A DNA stretch of 64,000 bases, from NCBI RefSeq assembly GCF_000829455.1, contig NZ_JXAK01000018.1:1-64000 (forward strand), in the 5' to 3' direction. Made by a program: the position numbers and the translations under genes. How positions within the stretch are numbered: the stretch's first letter is position 1; the number at the start of each line of letters is the position of its first letter. The notes beneath the pieces are model-generated. The model had not been told where the DNA came from, made no database searches, and was given only the letters and a program-made list of their open reading frames with translations. Origin of the DNA: Gordoniibacillus kamchatkensis. Its GTDB lineage: Bacteria; Bacillota; Bacilli; Paenibacillales; NBRC-103111. Positions 21,611 to 32,723 of the stretch are shown here, one piece after another.

Positions 21611-23332
21611 ATGAGTGAAATGAACCGTGTGCAGACCCAGTATCGGCTATGGCTGGACGATCCGGCTGTAGACGAACGGACGAAGCAGGAGCTGCGGGCG
21701 ATTGCCGATCAGCCGAAGGAGATCGAAGACCGCTTTTACCGCGATCTTGAGTTCGGCACCGGCGGTCTGCGCGGCGTTATAGGCGCAGGCACGAACCGGA
21801 TCAACGCATATACCGTCGGCCGTGCCACACAAGGCTTGGCGCAGTACGTGCTGGGTGCGGCGGGGAAGGCTGCGAACGCCGCTCCGGCAGTCGTCATTGC
21901 ACACGATTCGCGCCATCAATCTCCGGAATTGGCGCTCGAAACGGCGCTTGTTCTGGCCGGCAACGGCGTGAAGGCGTACTTGTTCGACGCGCTTCGTCCG
22001 ACGCCCGAATTATCGTTTGCCGTCCGCGAGCTTGACGCTTCCGCCGGCATCGTTATTACCGCCAGCCACAACCCGCCGGAATATAACGGATATAAGGTGT
22101 ATGGCGCCGACGGCGGACAGCTCGTGCCGCAATATGCCGAGCAAGTGATGGCCGAGATCGATGGCGTGCAGCGTTTCGACCAAGTGAAGCGGATGGGGCA
22201 AGAGCTGGCAGAGCAGCAAGGACTGCTGCAGTGGATCGGCAAGGACATCGACGACAAATTCGTCGCCGCCGTTACTGCCGTGAGCCAGCATCGGGATGTA
22301 GTAAAACGGATCAGCCCGGACTTTCACATCGTCTACACGCCGCTGCATGGCGCCGGGAATACGGCGGTTCGGGCCGCATTGCGGGAAATCGGGTTCGAGA
22401 ACGTTCATGTCGTGCCCGAGCAAGAGCTGCCGGACCCGAACTTCTCCACTGTGAAGTCGCCGAACCCTGAGGAGCGCGAAGCGTTCGCCTTGGCGATCGA
22501 ACAGGCCAAAAGGGTAGGAGCCGACATTATTATCGGCACCGACCCGGATTGCGACAGAATGGGCGCAGTCGTGAAGGACGCAGACGGCGAGTATTTCGTA
22601 TTGACGGGCAATCAGTCTGGCGCCATTATGGTGCACTATCTCTTGTCCAGCATGAAGGAGAGCGGAGCCCTGCCGGCGAACGGCGTCGTCATCAAGACGA
22701 TCGTCACGAGCGAGATGGGGGCCGCGATCGCTGCCGGCTTCGGCATCCCGACGCTGAACACCCTGACCGGCTTCAAATATATCGGCGAGAGGATGACGCA
22801 ATTCGAACGGACGGGGGAGCATACGTTCCTGTTCGGGTACGAGGAGAGCTACGGCTATTTGGCCGGCACGTACGCCCGGGATAAGGACGCCGTACTTGCC
22901 TCCATGCTGATTTGCGAAGCGGCTGCTTACTATAAGAGTCAAGGAAAGACGCTGTACGACGTGCTGCAAGAGTTGTACGAGGAGCATGGATATTTTCTGG
23001 AGAAGCTGGAATCCAAAACGCTCAAAGGCAAAGACGGGACCCGGCAAATTGCCCGCATGATGGAGCAGTGGCGCTCTGCGGCACCGTCCGCCATTGCCGG
23101 CGTGAAAGTGGCCGAGGTTGAAGATTATGCGCAAGGACTGTACGGATTGCCGCAGGAGAACGTGCTGAAATTCAAGTTGGAGGACCGTTCCTGGTTCTGC
23201 ATGCGCCCTTCGGGCACCGAACCGAAAATCAAATTTTATTTTGCCGTAACCGGATCGTCAGGAGCGGAAGCCGCAGCGCGGCTGGAAGCTTTGTCGCAAT
23301 CGGTGCTGCAGCTTGTGGAGAAGGCCGTATAG
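21611..23332 (+). CDS. pgcA: Phosphohexomutase (alpha-phosphoglucomutase/phosphomannomutase family)
   Basis: Interconverts hexose 1- and 6-phosphates, supplying UDP-sugars for the wall and glycolipids. The phosphoserine loop TASHNPPEYNGYK (Ser152), the metal-binding GTDPDCDRMG, the sugar-binding GYEESYGYLAGTYARDKDAV and the C-terminal RPSGTEPKIKFY are complete. Length 573 residues, as for Bacillus PgcA. AGGAGTGG precedes the ATG. Glucose versus mannose preference is inferred from similarity to PgcA only. Confidence 0.9.
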   Translation: MSEMNRVQTQYRLWLDDPAVDERTKQELRAIADQPKEIEDRFYRDLEFGTGGLRGVIGAGTNRINAYTVGRATQGLAQYVLGAAGKAANAAPAVVIAHDSRHQSPELALETALVLAGNGVKAYLFDALRPTPELSFAVRELDASAGIVITASHNPPEYNGYKVYGADGGQLVPQYAEQVMAEIDGVQRFDQVKRMGQELAEQQGLLQWIGKDIDDKFVAAVTAVSQHRDVVKRISPDFHIVYTPLHGAGNTAVRAALREIGFENVHVVPEQELPDPNFSTVKSPNPEEREAFALAIEQAKRVGADIIIGTDPDCDRMGAVVKDADGEYFVLTGNQSGAIMVHYLLSSMKESGALPANGVVIKTIVTSEMGAAIAAGFGIPTLNTLTGFKYIGERMTQFERTGEHTFLFGYEESYGYLAGTYARDKDAVLASMLICEAAAYYKSQGKTLYDVLQELYEEHGYFLEKLESKTLKGKDGTRQIARMMEQWRSAAPSAIAGVKVAEVEDYAQGLYGLPQENVLKFKLEDRSWFCMRPSGTEPKIKFYFAVTGSSGAEAAARLEALSQSVLQLVEKAV

Positions 23333-23376
23333 GCCTTCTCGCTGCGTGAGCAACATAGACAAAAGGAGTGGACAGC

Positions 23377-25431
23377 TTGACTTCAATGTACCGCTACTGG
23401 AACCTCAGAACCCCGAAGCTGCTATGGATCCTGACGCTTATCGGAATGCTCTGCGCCCTGCCGCTCGTCTATGCCAGACATGAGACGGAGACGTCGACGA
23501 AGAACGTGGAGTTTGTGTTTGACTATCGCGACCTGCTCGACATCGCCGACATGAAGGCAGACCCGAAGGCGTTCGTCGACGGTGAGCTGGGCAAAATGAA
23601 AGATGCCGGCATCGGCTCCCTGGCGGTTTACGAATCGACGCTGCAAGAGCTGAAGGAAAGCCGCCGGATCGACGTGTTTTCCGCGCACGAAGCCGCGTCG
23701 CTCACGCAAGGGCCGGTCAATCCGGGCAATAACTTCACGTACGTGGTGTTTACCGAGCCGGATACGCAACCGGTGCTGCAAGCGATGATCACGGATACGT
23801 TTACTTCTCTCGGCGTGCCGACCCGGCCGTGGACATATAAGGGGCAGCCGGGGCTCATTATCGAGATGGGTGTCGACGAAGCGTCGCTAAAGCCGATGGA
23901 TCCGGACCCGTTCACGATGCAGAAGCTGAAGGCGCAAGGATTTCATCTTGTGGTGCGGCTGTCCAATCGCCGTCCTTTTGACGCGCAGAAGATGGACAAG
24001 CTGCTCGCCGAATTGCAGAAGCTGGGCGTGACAAGAATCATCGTCGACGGCGACGAAGTGCCGGGATACGGGGAAACTTCCACCGCCAATCTCGGCAAAA
24101 TGGCGTATATGCTGCGCGCGCACGGCATCGGCCTGGCTGCGATCGAGCTGCTGAAGACGCCGCAAAAAGGGTTCAGCACGCTGGCGAAGGATACGTTCTA
24201 CAACGTTGTCCGCCTCCATTCCTTTACGGAGAAGGACGGCGAGAAGCTGACGGAGACAGGGTTGAAGAAAAGCGAGCTGGATACCCGCATCCAGGGCGTT
24301 GCCGACCGGTTCGTGCTGGCCGTCAAGGACCGCAACATTCGGATGGTGTTCCTGAACGCCAAACCGGGGAAAAATATCGACAAAGGCGTTATCACCGATC
24401 CGCTGAACGCTTTGTACGCCAGCCTGAACGGTCCCGACGGCGCCGTCAAACGGGTGCAGAGCCTGGGCTTTCAGCTCGCCCCCGCGAAGCCGTTCCAGAT
24501 CGATGAGATGGCTGCGTGGCAGAAGGTCGCCCGCGTGTTCATTTTGCTTGGGGGCGTCGCCCTAATCGCGCTGACGGTATCGTACTTCTTGCCGCAAACG
24601 GCACTCGGCCTGTTCGTCATCGGCACGATCGGCGCTATCGGCTTGCGCGTCCTTTCCGGCAGCCTTTATGCCCAGGGGCTTGCTTTGGCCGTGGCGATCT
24701 GCGCTCCGACATTGGCCGTCATGCTGGCGATACGCCGCGTTCAGAGCGGCCGGGCGGCCGCCGCCAAGTCGCAGCTTGGATATGCGCTTTTGGAACTCGT
24801 CCGCAGCTCGCTGATTTCGCTTATCGGCGTCGTATATGTCGTTTCGCTTCTAAATAATATTACGTATATGCTCGTACTTCAGCAGTTCCGCGGGGTTAGC
24901 CTGCTTCACCTGGTGCCTATAGCGCTCATTGCGGTATACTTGCTGTTCTTCAGCGAAAAGCTGACGGCCAAACAGCGCGTCGCCCGCCTCAGAACGATGT
25001 TGGCGTTCAATATCAATGTGCTGTGGGTCATTATCGCCGTACTTGTGCTCGCCGGGGGCTACTACTACTTATCGCGTACCGGCAACGAAGGGCAGGCTTC
25101 CGGCTTCGAGCTGCTGTTCCGTTCGTTCCTCGAGAACGTGCTGCAAGTTCGGCCGCGGTCGAAGGAGTTTTTGTTCGCCCATCCGGTATTCCTGCTCGGC
25201 GCCTATTTGGCCGTAAAACATCGCAGCGCCGCTTATTTGTATATCATCGCCGTTATGGGGCAGCTGTCCATCGTAGACACCTTCTGCCACTTGCATACGC
25301 CGCTCCATATTTCGCTGATCCGCATTACGTACGGCGTCGTATTCGGCACGCTTATCGGACTCGTGTTCATCGCAGTGTGGAAGCTGGCGGCAAGGAGTTG
25401 GAAACGATGGTCTTCCCTGCTCCGGGAATAA
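23377..25431 (+). CDS. DUF5693 multi-pass membrane protein
   Basis: A 684-residue protein with one N-terminal helix, a large extracytoplasmic region up to about residue 385 (DYRDLLDIADMKADPK near its start) and about seven C-terminal helices. I choose TTG 23377 because AAGGAG lies eight bases upstream; an in-frame GTG at 23368 abuts that site. It overlaps csaB by 25 bases, and DUF5693-csaB pairs are common in SLH-bearing Firmicutes. A role in export or assembly of the cell-wall polymer is an inference from this context only. Confidence 0.8.
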   Translation: MTSMYRYWNLRTPKLLWILTLIGMLCALPLVYARHETETSTKNVEFVFDYRDLLDIADMKADPKAFVDGELGKMKDAGIGSLAVYESTLQELKESRRIDVFSAHEAASLTQGPVNPGNNFTYVVFTEPDTQPVLQAMITDTFTSLGVPTRPWTYKGQPGLIIEMGVDEASLKPMDPDPFTMQKLKAQGFHLVVRLSNRRPFDAQKMDKLLAELQKLGVTRIIVDGDEVPGYGETSTANLGKMAYMLRAHGIGLAAIELLKTPQKGFSTLAKDTFYNVVRLHSFTEKDGEKLTETGLKKSELDTRIQGVADRFVLAVKDRNIRMVFLNAKPGKNIDKGVITDPLNALYASLNGPDGAVKRVQSLGFQLAPAKPFQIDEMAAWQKVARVFILLGGVALIALTVSYFLPQTALGLFVIGTIGAIGLRVLSGSLYAQGLALAVAICAPTLAVMLAIRRVQSGRAAAAKSQLGYALLELVRSSLISLIGVVYVVSLLNNITYMLVLQQFRGVSLLHLVPIALIAVYLLFFSEKLTAKQRVARLRTMLAFNINVLWVIIAVLVLAGGYYYLSRTGNEGQASGFELLFRSFLENVLQVRPRSKEFLFAHPVFLLGAYLAVKHRSAAYLYIIAVMGQLSIVDTFCHLHTPLHISLIRITYGVVFGTLIGLVFIAVWKLAARSWKRWSSLLRE

Positions 25432-26582
25432 CAGGCGGCCGTCCCGTAGTCAGGCTTGTCATATCGGGCTACTACGGGTTTCGGAACAGCGGCGACGAAG
25501 CCGTCCTGCAATCGATATTGCTCGCCTTGCAGGAGCAGGGCGAACTGCAAGGAATACGGGTGGAGCCGGTCGTGCTGTCGGCCGATCCGGAGCTGACCCG
25601 CGCCATGTACGGCGTCGAAACGTGCCATCGTATGCGCTATGCCGACGTATCGGAAGCTTTGCGCGACAGCGACGGCCTGATCAGCGGCGGAGGCAGCTTG
25701 CTTCAGGACGCGACGAGCGCGAAGACGATCCCGTACTATTTAGGGGTCATCAAGCTGGCGCAGCTGCTCGGCAAGCCGACCTTCATCTATTCGCAAGGAA
25801 TCGGGCCTGTGCGGCGCAAGCTGTTTTACCCGCTCATTCGCAGTGTGTTCCGCAAAGCGAAGTATGTGTCGGTGCGCGACCGGGAGTCAGCTGAGCTGCT
25901 CGCCGAAATGGGGCTGCGGGTGCCGGTGGAAGTCGTGCCCGATCCGGTGATGGGGCTTCCGCTTAAAGATGAAACCGGCTATGCGCAAGGCATGGCAGTC
26001 GGAGAAGCCGCAGAAATGCCGCCCGCGCGGCCTTCCGGGAAGCGGCCGGTCATTGGCGTGTCAGTTCGTTATTGGAACGACGACCGGACCGATCTGAACA
26101 GCATTGCGGAAGCGTTGGACCGCATGCTCGACGAGAGCGATGCCAACATTAGATTTTTGCCCTTCCACCTCCCTTCTGACGAGCAAGCTTCCGAATATAT
26201 AAGTAATAAGCTGTCGCGGCAGGAGCGGGTCGCTATCGCCAGAGGCGTCGAGCATCCGCAAGACATGCTGGCCAAAGTGGCCACCTGCGATTTGCTGATC
26301 GGGATGAGATTGCATTCGCTCATTTATGCCGCCTCGCAAGGTGTGCCTATGGTGGGGATCTCGTACGATCCGAAGATCGATCAATTTTTGCACCGGTTAG
26401 GAATGAGGGCGGCGTCTTCGACTGAGCGCATGAGCGTGCCGGAGATTGTGCGGGAAAGCGCCGCGCTTCTTGCCGGCAAAACCGAGTGGCAGCGGGAAAA
26501 GCGGGCCGCCATTGACGAATTGAAGCGACAGGCTCAGTTGCCGGCGCAACAAATTTGCTCTTATTTCCGTTCTAAAGGATGA
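25407..26582 (+). CDS. csaB: CsaB, polysaccharide pyruvyl transferase
   Basis: Adds a pyruvyl ketal to the secondary cell-wall polymer, creating the ligand of SLH domains. Landmarks: ISGYYGFRNSGDEAVLQSIL at the start, SGGGSLLQDATS, FIYSQGIGPV, RDRESAELL and IGMRLHSLIYAASQGVP with the conserved His. The ATG at 25407 lies inside the DUF5693 gene, with AAGGAG nine bases upstream; 391 residues. The presence of several SLH proteins downstream fits the function. Confidence 0.92.
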   Translation: MVFPAPGITGGRPVVRLVISGYYGFRNSGDEAVLQSILLALQEQGELQGIRVEPVVLSADPELTRAMYGVETCHRMRYADVSEALRDSDGLISGGGSLLQDATSAKTIPYYLGVIKLAQLLGKPTFIYSQGIGPVRRKLFYPLIRSVFRKAKYVSVRDRESAELLAEMGLRVPVEVVPDPVMGLPLKDETGYAQGMAVGEAAEMPPARPSGKRPVIGVSVRYWNDDRTDLNSIAEALDRMLDESDANIRFLPFHLPSDEQASEYISNKLSRQERVAIARGVEHPQDMLAKVATCDLLIGMRLHSLIYAASQGVPMVGISYDPKIDQFLHRLGMRAASSTERMSVPEIVRESAALLAGKTEWQREKRAAIDELKRQAQLPAQQICSYFRSKG

Positions 26583-26592
26583 GGTTGAGCCA

Positions 26593-27342
26593 ATGACTAT
26601 GGCCCCAATACCAACGGTATCCATTTATGGAGTGCGGGTATCCCGCTTGAATATGCGGCAGACGGTCGACTACTTGACGGAGACGATTGAACGGGGCGTC
26701 CCGCAGCAAGTCGTGACGGCCAATCCGATCATCCTGATGGCCGGCCTCGACAATTCGTCGTTTATGCAAACGCTCCGCGAGGCCGAGCTTGTCGTACCCG
26801 ACGGAACAGGGCTCGTTTGGGCGGCTTCCCATATCGGCCAGCCCGTTGCGGAGCGTGTCGCCGGCTACGATCTGATCCACGAACTGATGAAGGTCGGCAG
26901 CCCGCGCGGCTGGAAAGTGTACTTGCTCGGGGCCGCACCGGGAATCGCCGAAGCCGCGGCGGAGAAACTGGAGTCCCTTTATCCAGGCATTCGCATTGTC
27001 GGCTGCCGCGACGGATTTTTCCCCGCTAGCGAAGACGACGATGTGATTGCCGACGTGACGGCCGCGGCGCCGCATCTGCTCCTGGTCGCCCGGGCGACGA
27101 ACAATCAGGATCCGTGGATAGGCAAATATAAGGACCGCCTGCGCGTGCCGGTCATGATGGGGGTCGGCGGCAGCTTCGACGTTTTGGCAGGCCGCGTCAA
27201 GCGCGCACCGCTCTTTTTCCAGCGGCTCCGCCTGGAATGGCTGTACCGGCTGCTGCGGGAACCGTCGCGGCTGCCGAGAATGCTCGTCTTGCCGAAATTC
27301 GTACTCAAAGTGCTTCGGGATAAAGAAAATGTGTCCAAATAG
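26593..27342 (+). CDS. tagA: WecG/TagA/CpsF-family glycosyltransferase
   Basis: Transfers an N-acetylhexosamine (ManNAc in TagA) to a lipid-linked GlcNAc, an early step in wall-polymer synthesis. The family core is present: TANPIILMAGLDN, ELVVPDGTGLVWA with the likely catalytic Asp, and MMGVGGSFDVLAGRVKRAP. Where most relatives have GxPxQE-x-W, this protein reads RATNNQDPW; the Gln and Trp are kept. It starts 10 bases after csaB and ends shortly before the TagO-type gene, forming a wall-polymer cluster. Confidence 0.86.
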   Translation: MTMAPIPTVSIYGVRVSRLNMRQTVDYLTETIERGVPQQVVTANPIILMAGLDNSSFMQTLREAELVVPDGTGLVWAASHIGQPVAERVAGYDLIHELMKVGSPRGWKVYLLGAAPGIAEAAAEKLESLYPGIRIVGCRDGFFPASEDDDVIADVTAAAPHLLLVARATNNQDPWIGKYKDRLRVPVMMGVGGSFDVLAGRVKRAPLFFQRLRLEWLYRLLREPSRLPRMLVLPKFVLKVLRDKENVSK

Positions 27343-27494
27343 CTTGCCAAATGTGTCTAACGAAACCATATCACCCGCAAAACGCTGGAAAGGGCCAAAA
27401 TTCCGTATGGCTTTCACGCTCGCTTGGGAGTATAATTTGTAAGGTCGTTTACACAAGAGACGCTTGCAGAAGCAAAAAAGGGGCTGTGTGAAAG

Positions 27495-28601
27495 ATGATG
27501 TTTGCGTTATATGGGATCGGGTTTGTAGCCGCGTGCCTTATCTCCATCCTTCTGACGCCGCTCGTGAAGAAGTTCGCCTTTTGGGTTGGTGCCGTGGACG
27601 CTCCCAATCATCGCAAAGTGCATACCCGCATTATGCCTCGTTTGGGCGGTCTCGCTATTTTTCTGGCATTCGTAGGAGCTTATTTTATCGTATCGCCCGC
27701 TCTGAACACATTTAACAAGGATGCCGGCATAGCGCTTTTGCTTGGCGGATTCGTCATCGTGCTGACCGGTGCGCTTGACGACCGGTTTCAGCTGTCGCCG
27801 AAATGGAAGCTGCTCGGCCAGCTGATCGCTGCGGTCATCGTCGTCGCATTCGGCTTCCGGATCGACTTTCTGAACATTCCGTTCGGCGAATCGTGGAACC
27901 TGATGTCCTGGATCAGCATTCCGCTTACGATAATTTGGATCGTCGGCGTCACCAACGCGATCAACCTGATCGACGGCCTGGACGGGCTGTCTGCCGGCGT
28001 ATCCGGCATCGCCACTGCGACCATTCTCGTGCTCGCGCTTCTCATGGGCGGCAGCAGCGGCATGACTGTCGTTTTGCTGAGCGCCATCCTGCTCGGCAGC
28101 ATTGTCGGCTTTCTGTTCTACAATTTCCATCCGGCCAAAATTTTCATGGGCGACTCAGGCGCTCTGTTCCTCGGGTTCAGCCTGGCGCTGTTCTCGATTA
28201 TGGGCTTCAAGCAAGCGACCCTTATCTCGTTCCTGGTGCCGCTGCTGATTCTGGGCGTGCCGCTGTCGGATACGTTCTTCGCCATCTTGCGGCGCTACGT
28301 AAACAAGATGCCGATTTCGGCCCCGGACAAAAGCCACCTGCACCACTGCTTGCTGCAGCTCGGCTTCAGCCACCGCGCCACAGTGCTGATCATTTACGGC
28401 ATTTCGCTCGTATTCGGCCTTTGCGCCGTGCTGATGTCGCAAGCTACCCTTTGGGTGGCCGTCCTCATCGCCGCCGCACTGTTTGCGATACTGATCGTTG
28501 GCGCCGAAGCAATCGGCATCATCAGCAAGAGCCGCCGGCCTGTGCTGAGCTTCCTGCAAAAGCTGCGGGTTAAGGCGCTACCCGGCAAGATAACGAAGTA
28601 A
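27495..28601 (+). CDS. tagO: Undecaprenyl-phosphate GlcNAc-1-phosphate transferase (TagO/WecA type)
   Basis: Starts lipid-linked wall-polymer synthesis by moving GlcNAc-1-phosphate to undecaprenyl phosphate at the membrane. Eleven or so helices. Motifs: PNHRKVHTRIMPRLGG, TGALDDRF, TNAINLIDGLDGLSAGV, FMGDSGALFLG and the His motif SHLHHCLLQLGFSH. Tandem ATG at 27495/27498; TATAAT at 27431-27436 could be its -10. Length 368. Product would be the substrate of the neighbouring TagA-type transferase. Confidence 0.93.
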   Translation: MMFALYGIGFVAACLISILLTPLVKKFAFWVGAVDAPNHRKVHTRIMPRLGGLAIFLAFVGAYFIVSPALNTFNKDAGIALLLGGFVIVLTGALDDRFQLSPKWKLLGQLIAAVIVVAFGFRIDFLNIPFGESWNLMSWISIPLTIIWIVGVTNAINLIDGLDGLSAGVSGIATATILVLALLMGGSSGMTVVLLSAILLGSIVGFLFYNFHPAKIFMGDSGALFLGFSLALFSIMGFKQATLISFLVPLLILGVPLSDTFFAILRRYVNKMPISAPDKSHLHHCLLQLGFSHRATVLIIYGISLVFGLCAVLMSQATLWVAVLIAAALFAILIVGAEAIGIISKSRRPVLSFLQKLRVKALPGKITK

Positions 28602-28620
28602 TGATATAATCGAATTGTGA

Positions 28621-28648
28621 AATCCCCAGACTGACTGGGGATTTTTTT
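28621..28648 (+). terminator. Intrinsic terminator after tagO
   Basis: Perfect nine-base stem AATCCCCAG/CTGGGGATT, five-base loop, seven T. Confidence 0.93.
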
Positions 28649-28672
28649 GTTGCGCGAATGTTGGGGGAGAGC

Positions 28673-28700
28673 TAAACTTTAACCGCTTTTGAGCCGATAA
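28673..28700 (+). promoter_or_regulatory. Sigma-D promoter of the SLH protein gene
   Basis: TAAA at 28673-28676, 16-base spacer, then a perfect GCCGATAA at 28693-28700. The same element and spacing stand before flgM at 47630. The TTG start is about 145 bases downstream. Confidence 0.7.
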
Positions 28701-28845
28701 AAAACGTACAACTCTATTTATTTTGGCAACTTTTTTACGATGATTGCCGTCATCATGGGAGGGAGAGGAAAACCTAGGTAATTCGGCGCATCGTCTTATC
28801 GTAATGTGTCGAAAGCAAGCAATCATACATAAGGAGGAGCTTAGT

Positions 28846-31800
28846 TTGAAACGAATTTATGCCAAATGGGTGAGCTTCAGCCTCGTCGTTGCGATGCTGA
28901 TCGCCTTGTTGCCGCCTGTGACGGCTAATGCAGCAACGTCGTTGGTAATCACGAATTTGTTCACTGGGGATCCGTCAAACCCACCGAGCAATGACAATTT
29001 GATTGACCGATTTACGCAAAACCCGATAACGGTGACCTTCCTATTCAGCGGTATACCGTCGGACCAATTGTCCAACGTTTATTATGAAATCTATAATGAA
29101 AATTCAGGAGCTACGACGGTCAACAAAACAAATAAAGCGATTCAGGATCCGAGTAACAGCTCGCAGGCATCGTTCGCTAACGTTCAATTGCCGATTGGCA
29201 GAAATCAGATTACCATTAAGTATGGTATGGGCGGCGTTGTGGCTTCCAGTCCGGGGTACGCTTATTTTACGCCTGTGACCAGCATTAATAATCTTCAGAT
29301 GAACACTGCTGATTTTACAAATAGTCTTCCCGTGCAATCATCAACTACATTGCCTGTCATGTTCCCTACGTCGGCGCCGTATTCAGGGTTTACGATCACG
29401 GGTAGCTCGGCCAATGCGCAAACGGTACAGGCTACTGTGAACGGAACGATCTTCAATCCGATCAGCTTCAGCGGAGGCAATTTTACCTTCGTTGCCAATA
29501 CGGGAAGAGATCAGGATATGAATTTTCAGCCCGGGGACAATCGAATTACGTTCTCCGCTCAAAACGCAACGAACTATTATACGCTGACGAGGGATTTTAT
29601 TTACGACAACGGCACCCCGTTTGCTTATAATGCCCAAGTCAAGGATAGCGGCAGCTCAACGTATACAGGCTTGTATACTTATCCTACGGTAACAAAATCA
29701 GGTACATCATCAACAGTCGATATTAAAGCGGACTTAAAAGTGCCGCTTGTCAACAAGGCGGGCGTAACGGAGAATGTGTACACCGTTGACGTTTTATTGG
29801 CCGGCGGTACTACAACGTATCATTACGATTTCACAACCAACACTGGAGATTCAGCGATCAGTTATGATTCGTCGCTATCCTCGGCTTCGAATTATAATAT
29901 TTATCATTTCGCAACAACGGCACTGCCGATCGATACCAGCAAGACGCTTCAACAGATGTTGTTTATCTTTAAAGACAATAACGGCGTACCTACTACGATA
30001 ACTTACAACTTCAACTATATCGATCCGAACAAGGCCTATTTGGATCATTTGGCTTTGGTGAAAGGCACTTCCGGCGGCTCGACGTACGAGCTCTGATCCC
30101 GAACGTAGGGACAACGCCGATCAATAGCTTCCCTGCCAATATGAAGGTCTATGCAACGGCTACAACTACGAAAGTATTGGTCACTTATAATGGAAATCCG
30201 GTGCAGAGCGGCGGCGTTACAGACGGATTTTATGCTACCGATGCGACGAGCCACACTGCAACTTTTTCGTTAATCGGCTTGCCGGACGGACCCGGCGTTC
30301 TGACGATCACTCCTTACGATACGTCAGCTAACAATGCCGGTACCCAAAGCTATAAATTGAATATTTCCGGAGCACCTTATGCGATTGCGACAGGTATCTA
30401 TAGCGGTATGGTTATAACGTCCGCAGCAAACCTGACTTGCGGCACGGGTACCAGCACAGCTGCAAAATGTATTTCCGGCGAAATTCAAAACCTGCCGTCA
30501 AGCGAATATTCAAACATCAAAGTTTTGTTTAACGGTACCGATGTCACTACTTTAGCAACGCTGACTCCATCAGCCGGATCGGGTCCCGGCACATTCAAGC
30601 TTGACCTGAGTACTAGCGCGACCGACATGTCCAAAGACGGCAAGTACACCATTCAGATTGTGCTCTCCGTAGGCGGTCACCCAGTGTCGACATCGACATA
30701 CGATATTTTCGTAATAAGCAGCAATGTTCCTGTAATCAACAATCTGGCGCCGGATAACGATCCGTTGAATCCGCAGTTCGTGCAAAGCCAAACGGACTCC
30801 AGTACATGGACAACTCAGGCGAGCACCGTCGTATTGCACGGGGATGTCAGCAATTCGGTGTTCGACGGAGTCAATGCGAAGCTGTATATTCGCCAAGCCG
30901 GCGATTCAAGCTCAGCTCCGGCTCAGCCGTTAATTAACGTACTTACGTCTAACGGCACGTCGTTCGACGGCTTCTCACCGAGCCAACCGACGTCTCCGCC
31001 GCAGAATCTGATCATTTACGATCCAAACACATCCAAATATGTATTCGACATGAGCGCCAACTACGGCAAATACGTGTTTGAAATCGTAGCAACCAACAGT
31101 TCGGGGCAGACCGTTACGAAGACATTGAGTATTATTCGCCAGCCGACTCCATATACAATCGTATCGCCAGTCGTAATCAAAGGAACGAGCGGCAACGATT
31201 CGGCGAATATTAACTCGAATTTCCAAGTCATCATCATTAAGGCGGATAACGCCGACAGTGTCATGTTCGGTAAAGACGCCGCTACTTACGATTCCGTGAA
31301 AAAACAGTATGTATATGAAGCAAAGTCGCTAAAGCCAGGCAAGAATTCGATCAAGTTCACCGTTAATAGAGGGTCGGCCAAAACTAACGGGACCCTCGAG
31401 TTGAATTACGAGAACACGTCAATCGAAGGTGCGCAGTATAAAGGTGTCCTCACCAACAAATACTCTGTATTCAATAATGAGGTTCAGCTATCTTTCCCTA
31501 CCGGTACTAAATTGATGCGTAATGATGCAACCAATCCGAATCAATATTTAACAACCGACCGCAGTATATTGTTCGGAATTGCCAATATCAATGACGGCCG
31601 TGTCGATAAGGTAGCCGAAGCTACATCGGGAGTGGCGCTCCCCAGGGAACTTTCCGGGCGATTTATTCCGGCAAGCAAACTGTATTGGATAGACGCCGGC
31701 GTAATCTCCTCCAACGCAAGTCAAACTACGGCCGGTCTAACCAAAGCGCTGCAAGGAAGCGGAGTAACACCGTATGACGCTTCCGCACCCTACTACAACC

Positions 31801-32702
31801 GCAGCTATCAGGACCTGGTTGTACCGACTCAACGAGGGACTTTGACGTTAAAATATGACGCCAGCATTACGGAAAGCGCCTGGAGATACGTAACGGTGTT
31901 CGAATACGGCTACTTCCCGGATCCGCAAGGGTCAATGGCGCCTCCGTTCGGGAAATGGAAAAACATCGGCGGAGTAGTGGATCAAAGCAAAAATACGATC
32001 ACCGTACCGGTAGATACCTTCGGGTACTTCCAAGTCATGTACATGAACAACAGTTTCGACGATGTGACCGGGCATCCGTATGCCAGAGATGTTTTGGATA
32101 CGTTATATTCCAAAGGAATCATGAATAATAAGACGGCAGGCATGTTCCTGCCGAACGATCCGATCTCTCGCGGCGAATTCACGAATATGTTGGTCGACAT
32201 TTTTAATATTCCGTTAGTGAATCGCGATACGGCCACACAAGCGCAGCAAATAAGTCAAGGTACGTTTATTGACGTGCCTAGAAATATGACGTTGCCGGGC
32301 AGCTTCGGTTTATACGATTTCCTTCATATCGAAGCAGCGGCGCGGGTTGGCATCGCACGCGGGTCCGGCTACAAGCTGTTCCAACCTAACGATACCTTGA
32401 CCAGGCAAGATGCAGCAACTATGATTGCAAGAGCCGCCGAGCTGAAATTAAACGCTGACCCAACGAAGTCGCGGGGCAATTTGCAGAAAGCATTTACGGA
32501 TGGCGGAGATATTGAAATTTATGCTGCACCGGCTGTGGAAGCCATTTATAAAGCCGGTTTAATTGAAGGCATCGCTAACGACCCTCTTCCCGGACAAAAG
32601 AAAACGACAGTACGCTTTGATCCGACAGGCACGTTAACAAGGGCCGATGCAGCTATGATTGCTTACAGAGTCATGAAACAACAAAAGAAAGTTCCGTATT
32701 AA
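28846..32702 (+). CDS. Large SLH-domain surface protein (one-base frameshift)
   Basis: Secreted protein of about 1285 residues after correction. The signal peptide (MKRIYAKWVSFSL onward, ending ANAA) is followed by beta-rich Ser/Thr/Asn-rich modules without Cys-rich or catalytic motifs that I recognise, then three C-terminal SLH repeats (FDDVTGHPYARDVLDTLYSK, FIDVPRNMTL, FTDGGDIEIYAAPAVEAIYK). TTG start at 28846 with AAGGAGGAG upstream; in-frame codons further up lack a ribosome site. The frame breaks near 30091 (TACGAGCTCTGA) and resumes as LIPNVGTTPINSF, fitting one lost base. It stands next to the csaB cluster and behind a sigma-D promoter, so a role linked to motility or its envelope passage is possible. 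Confidence 0.85.
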
Positions 32703-32723
32703 TACAAACCGCTAATACGCTTG

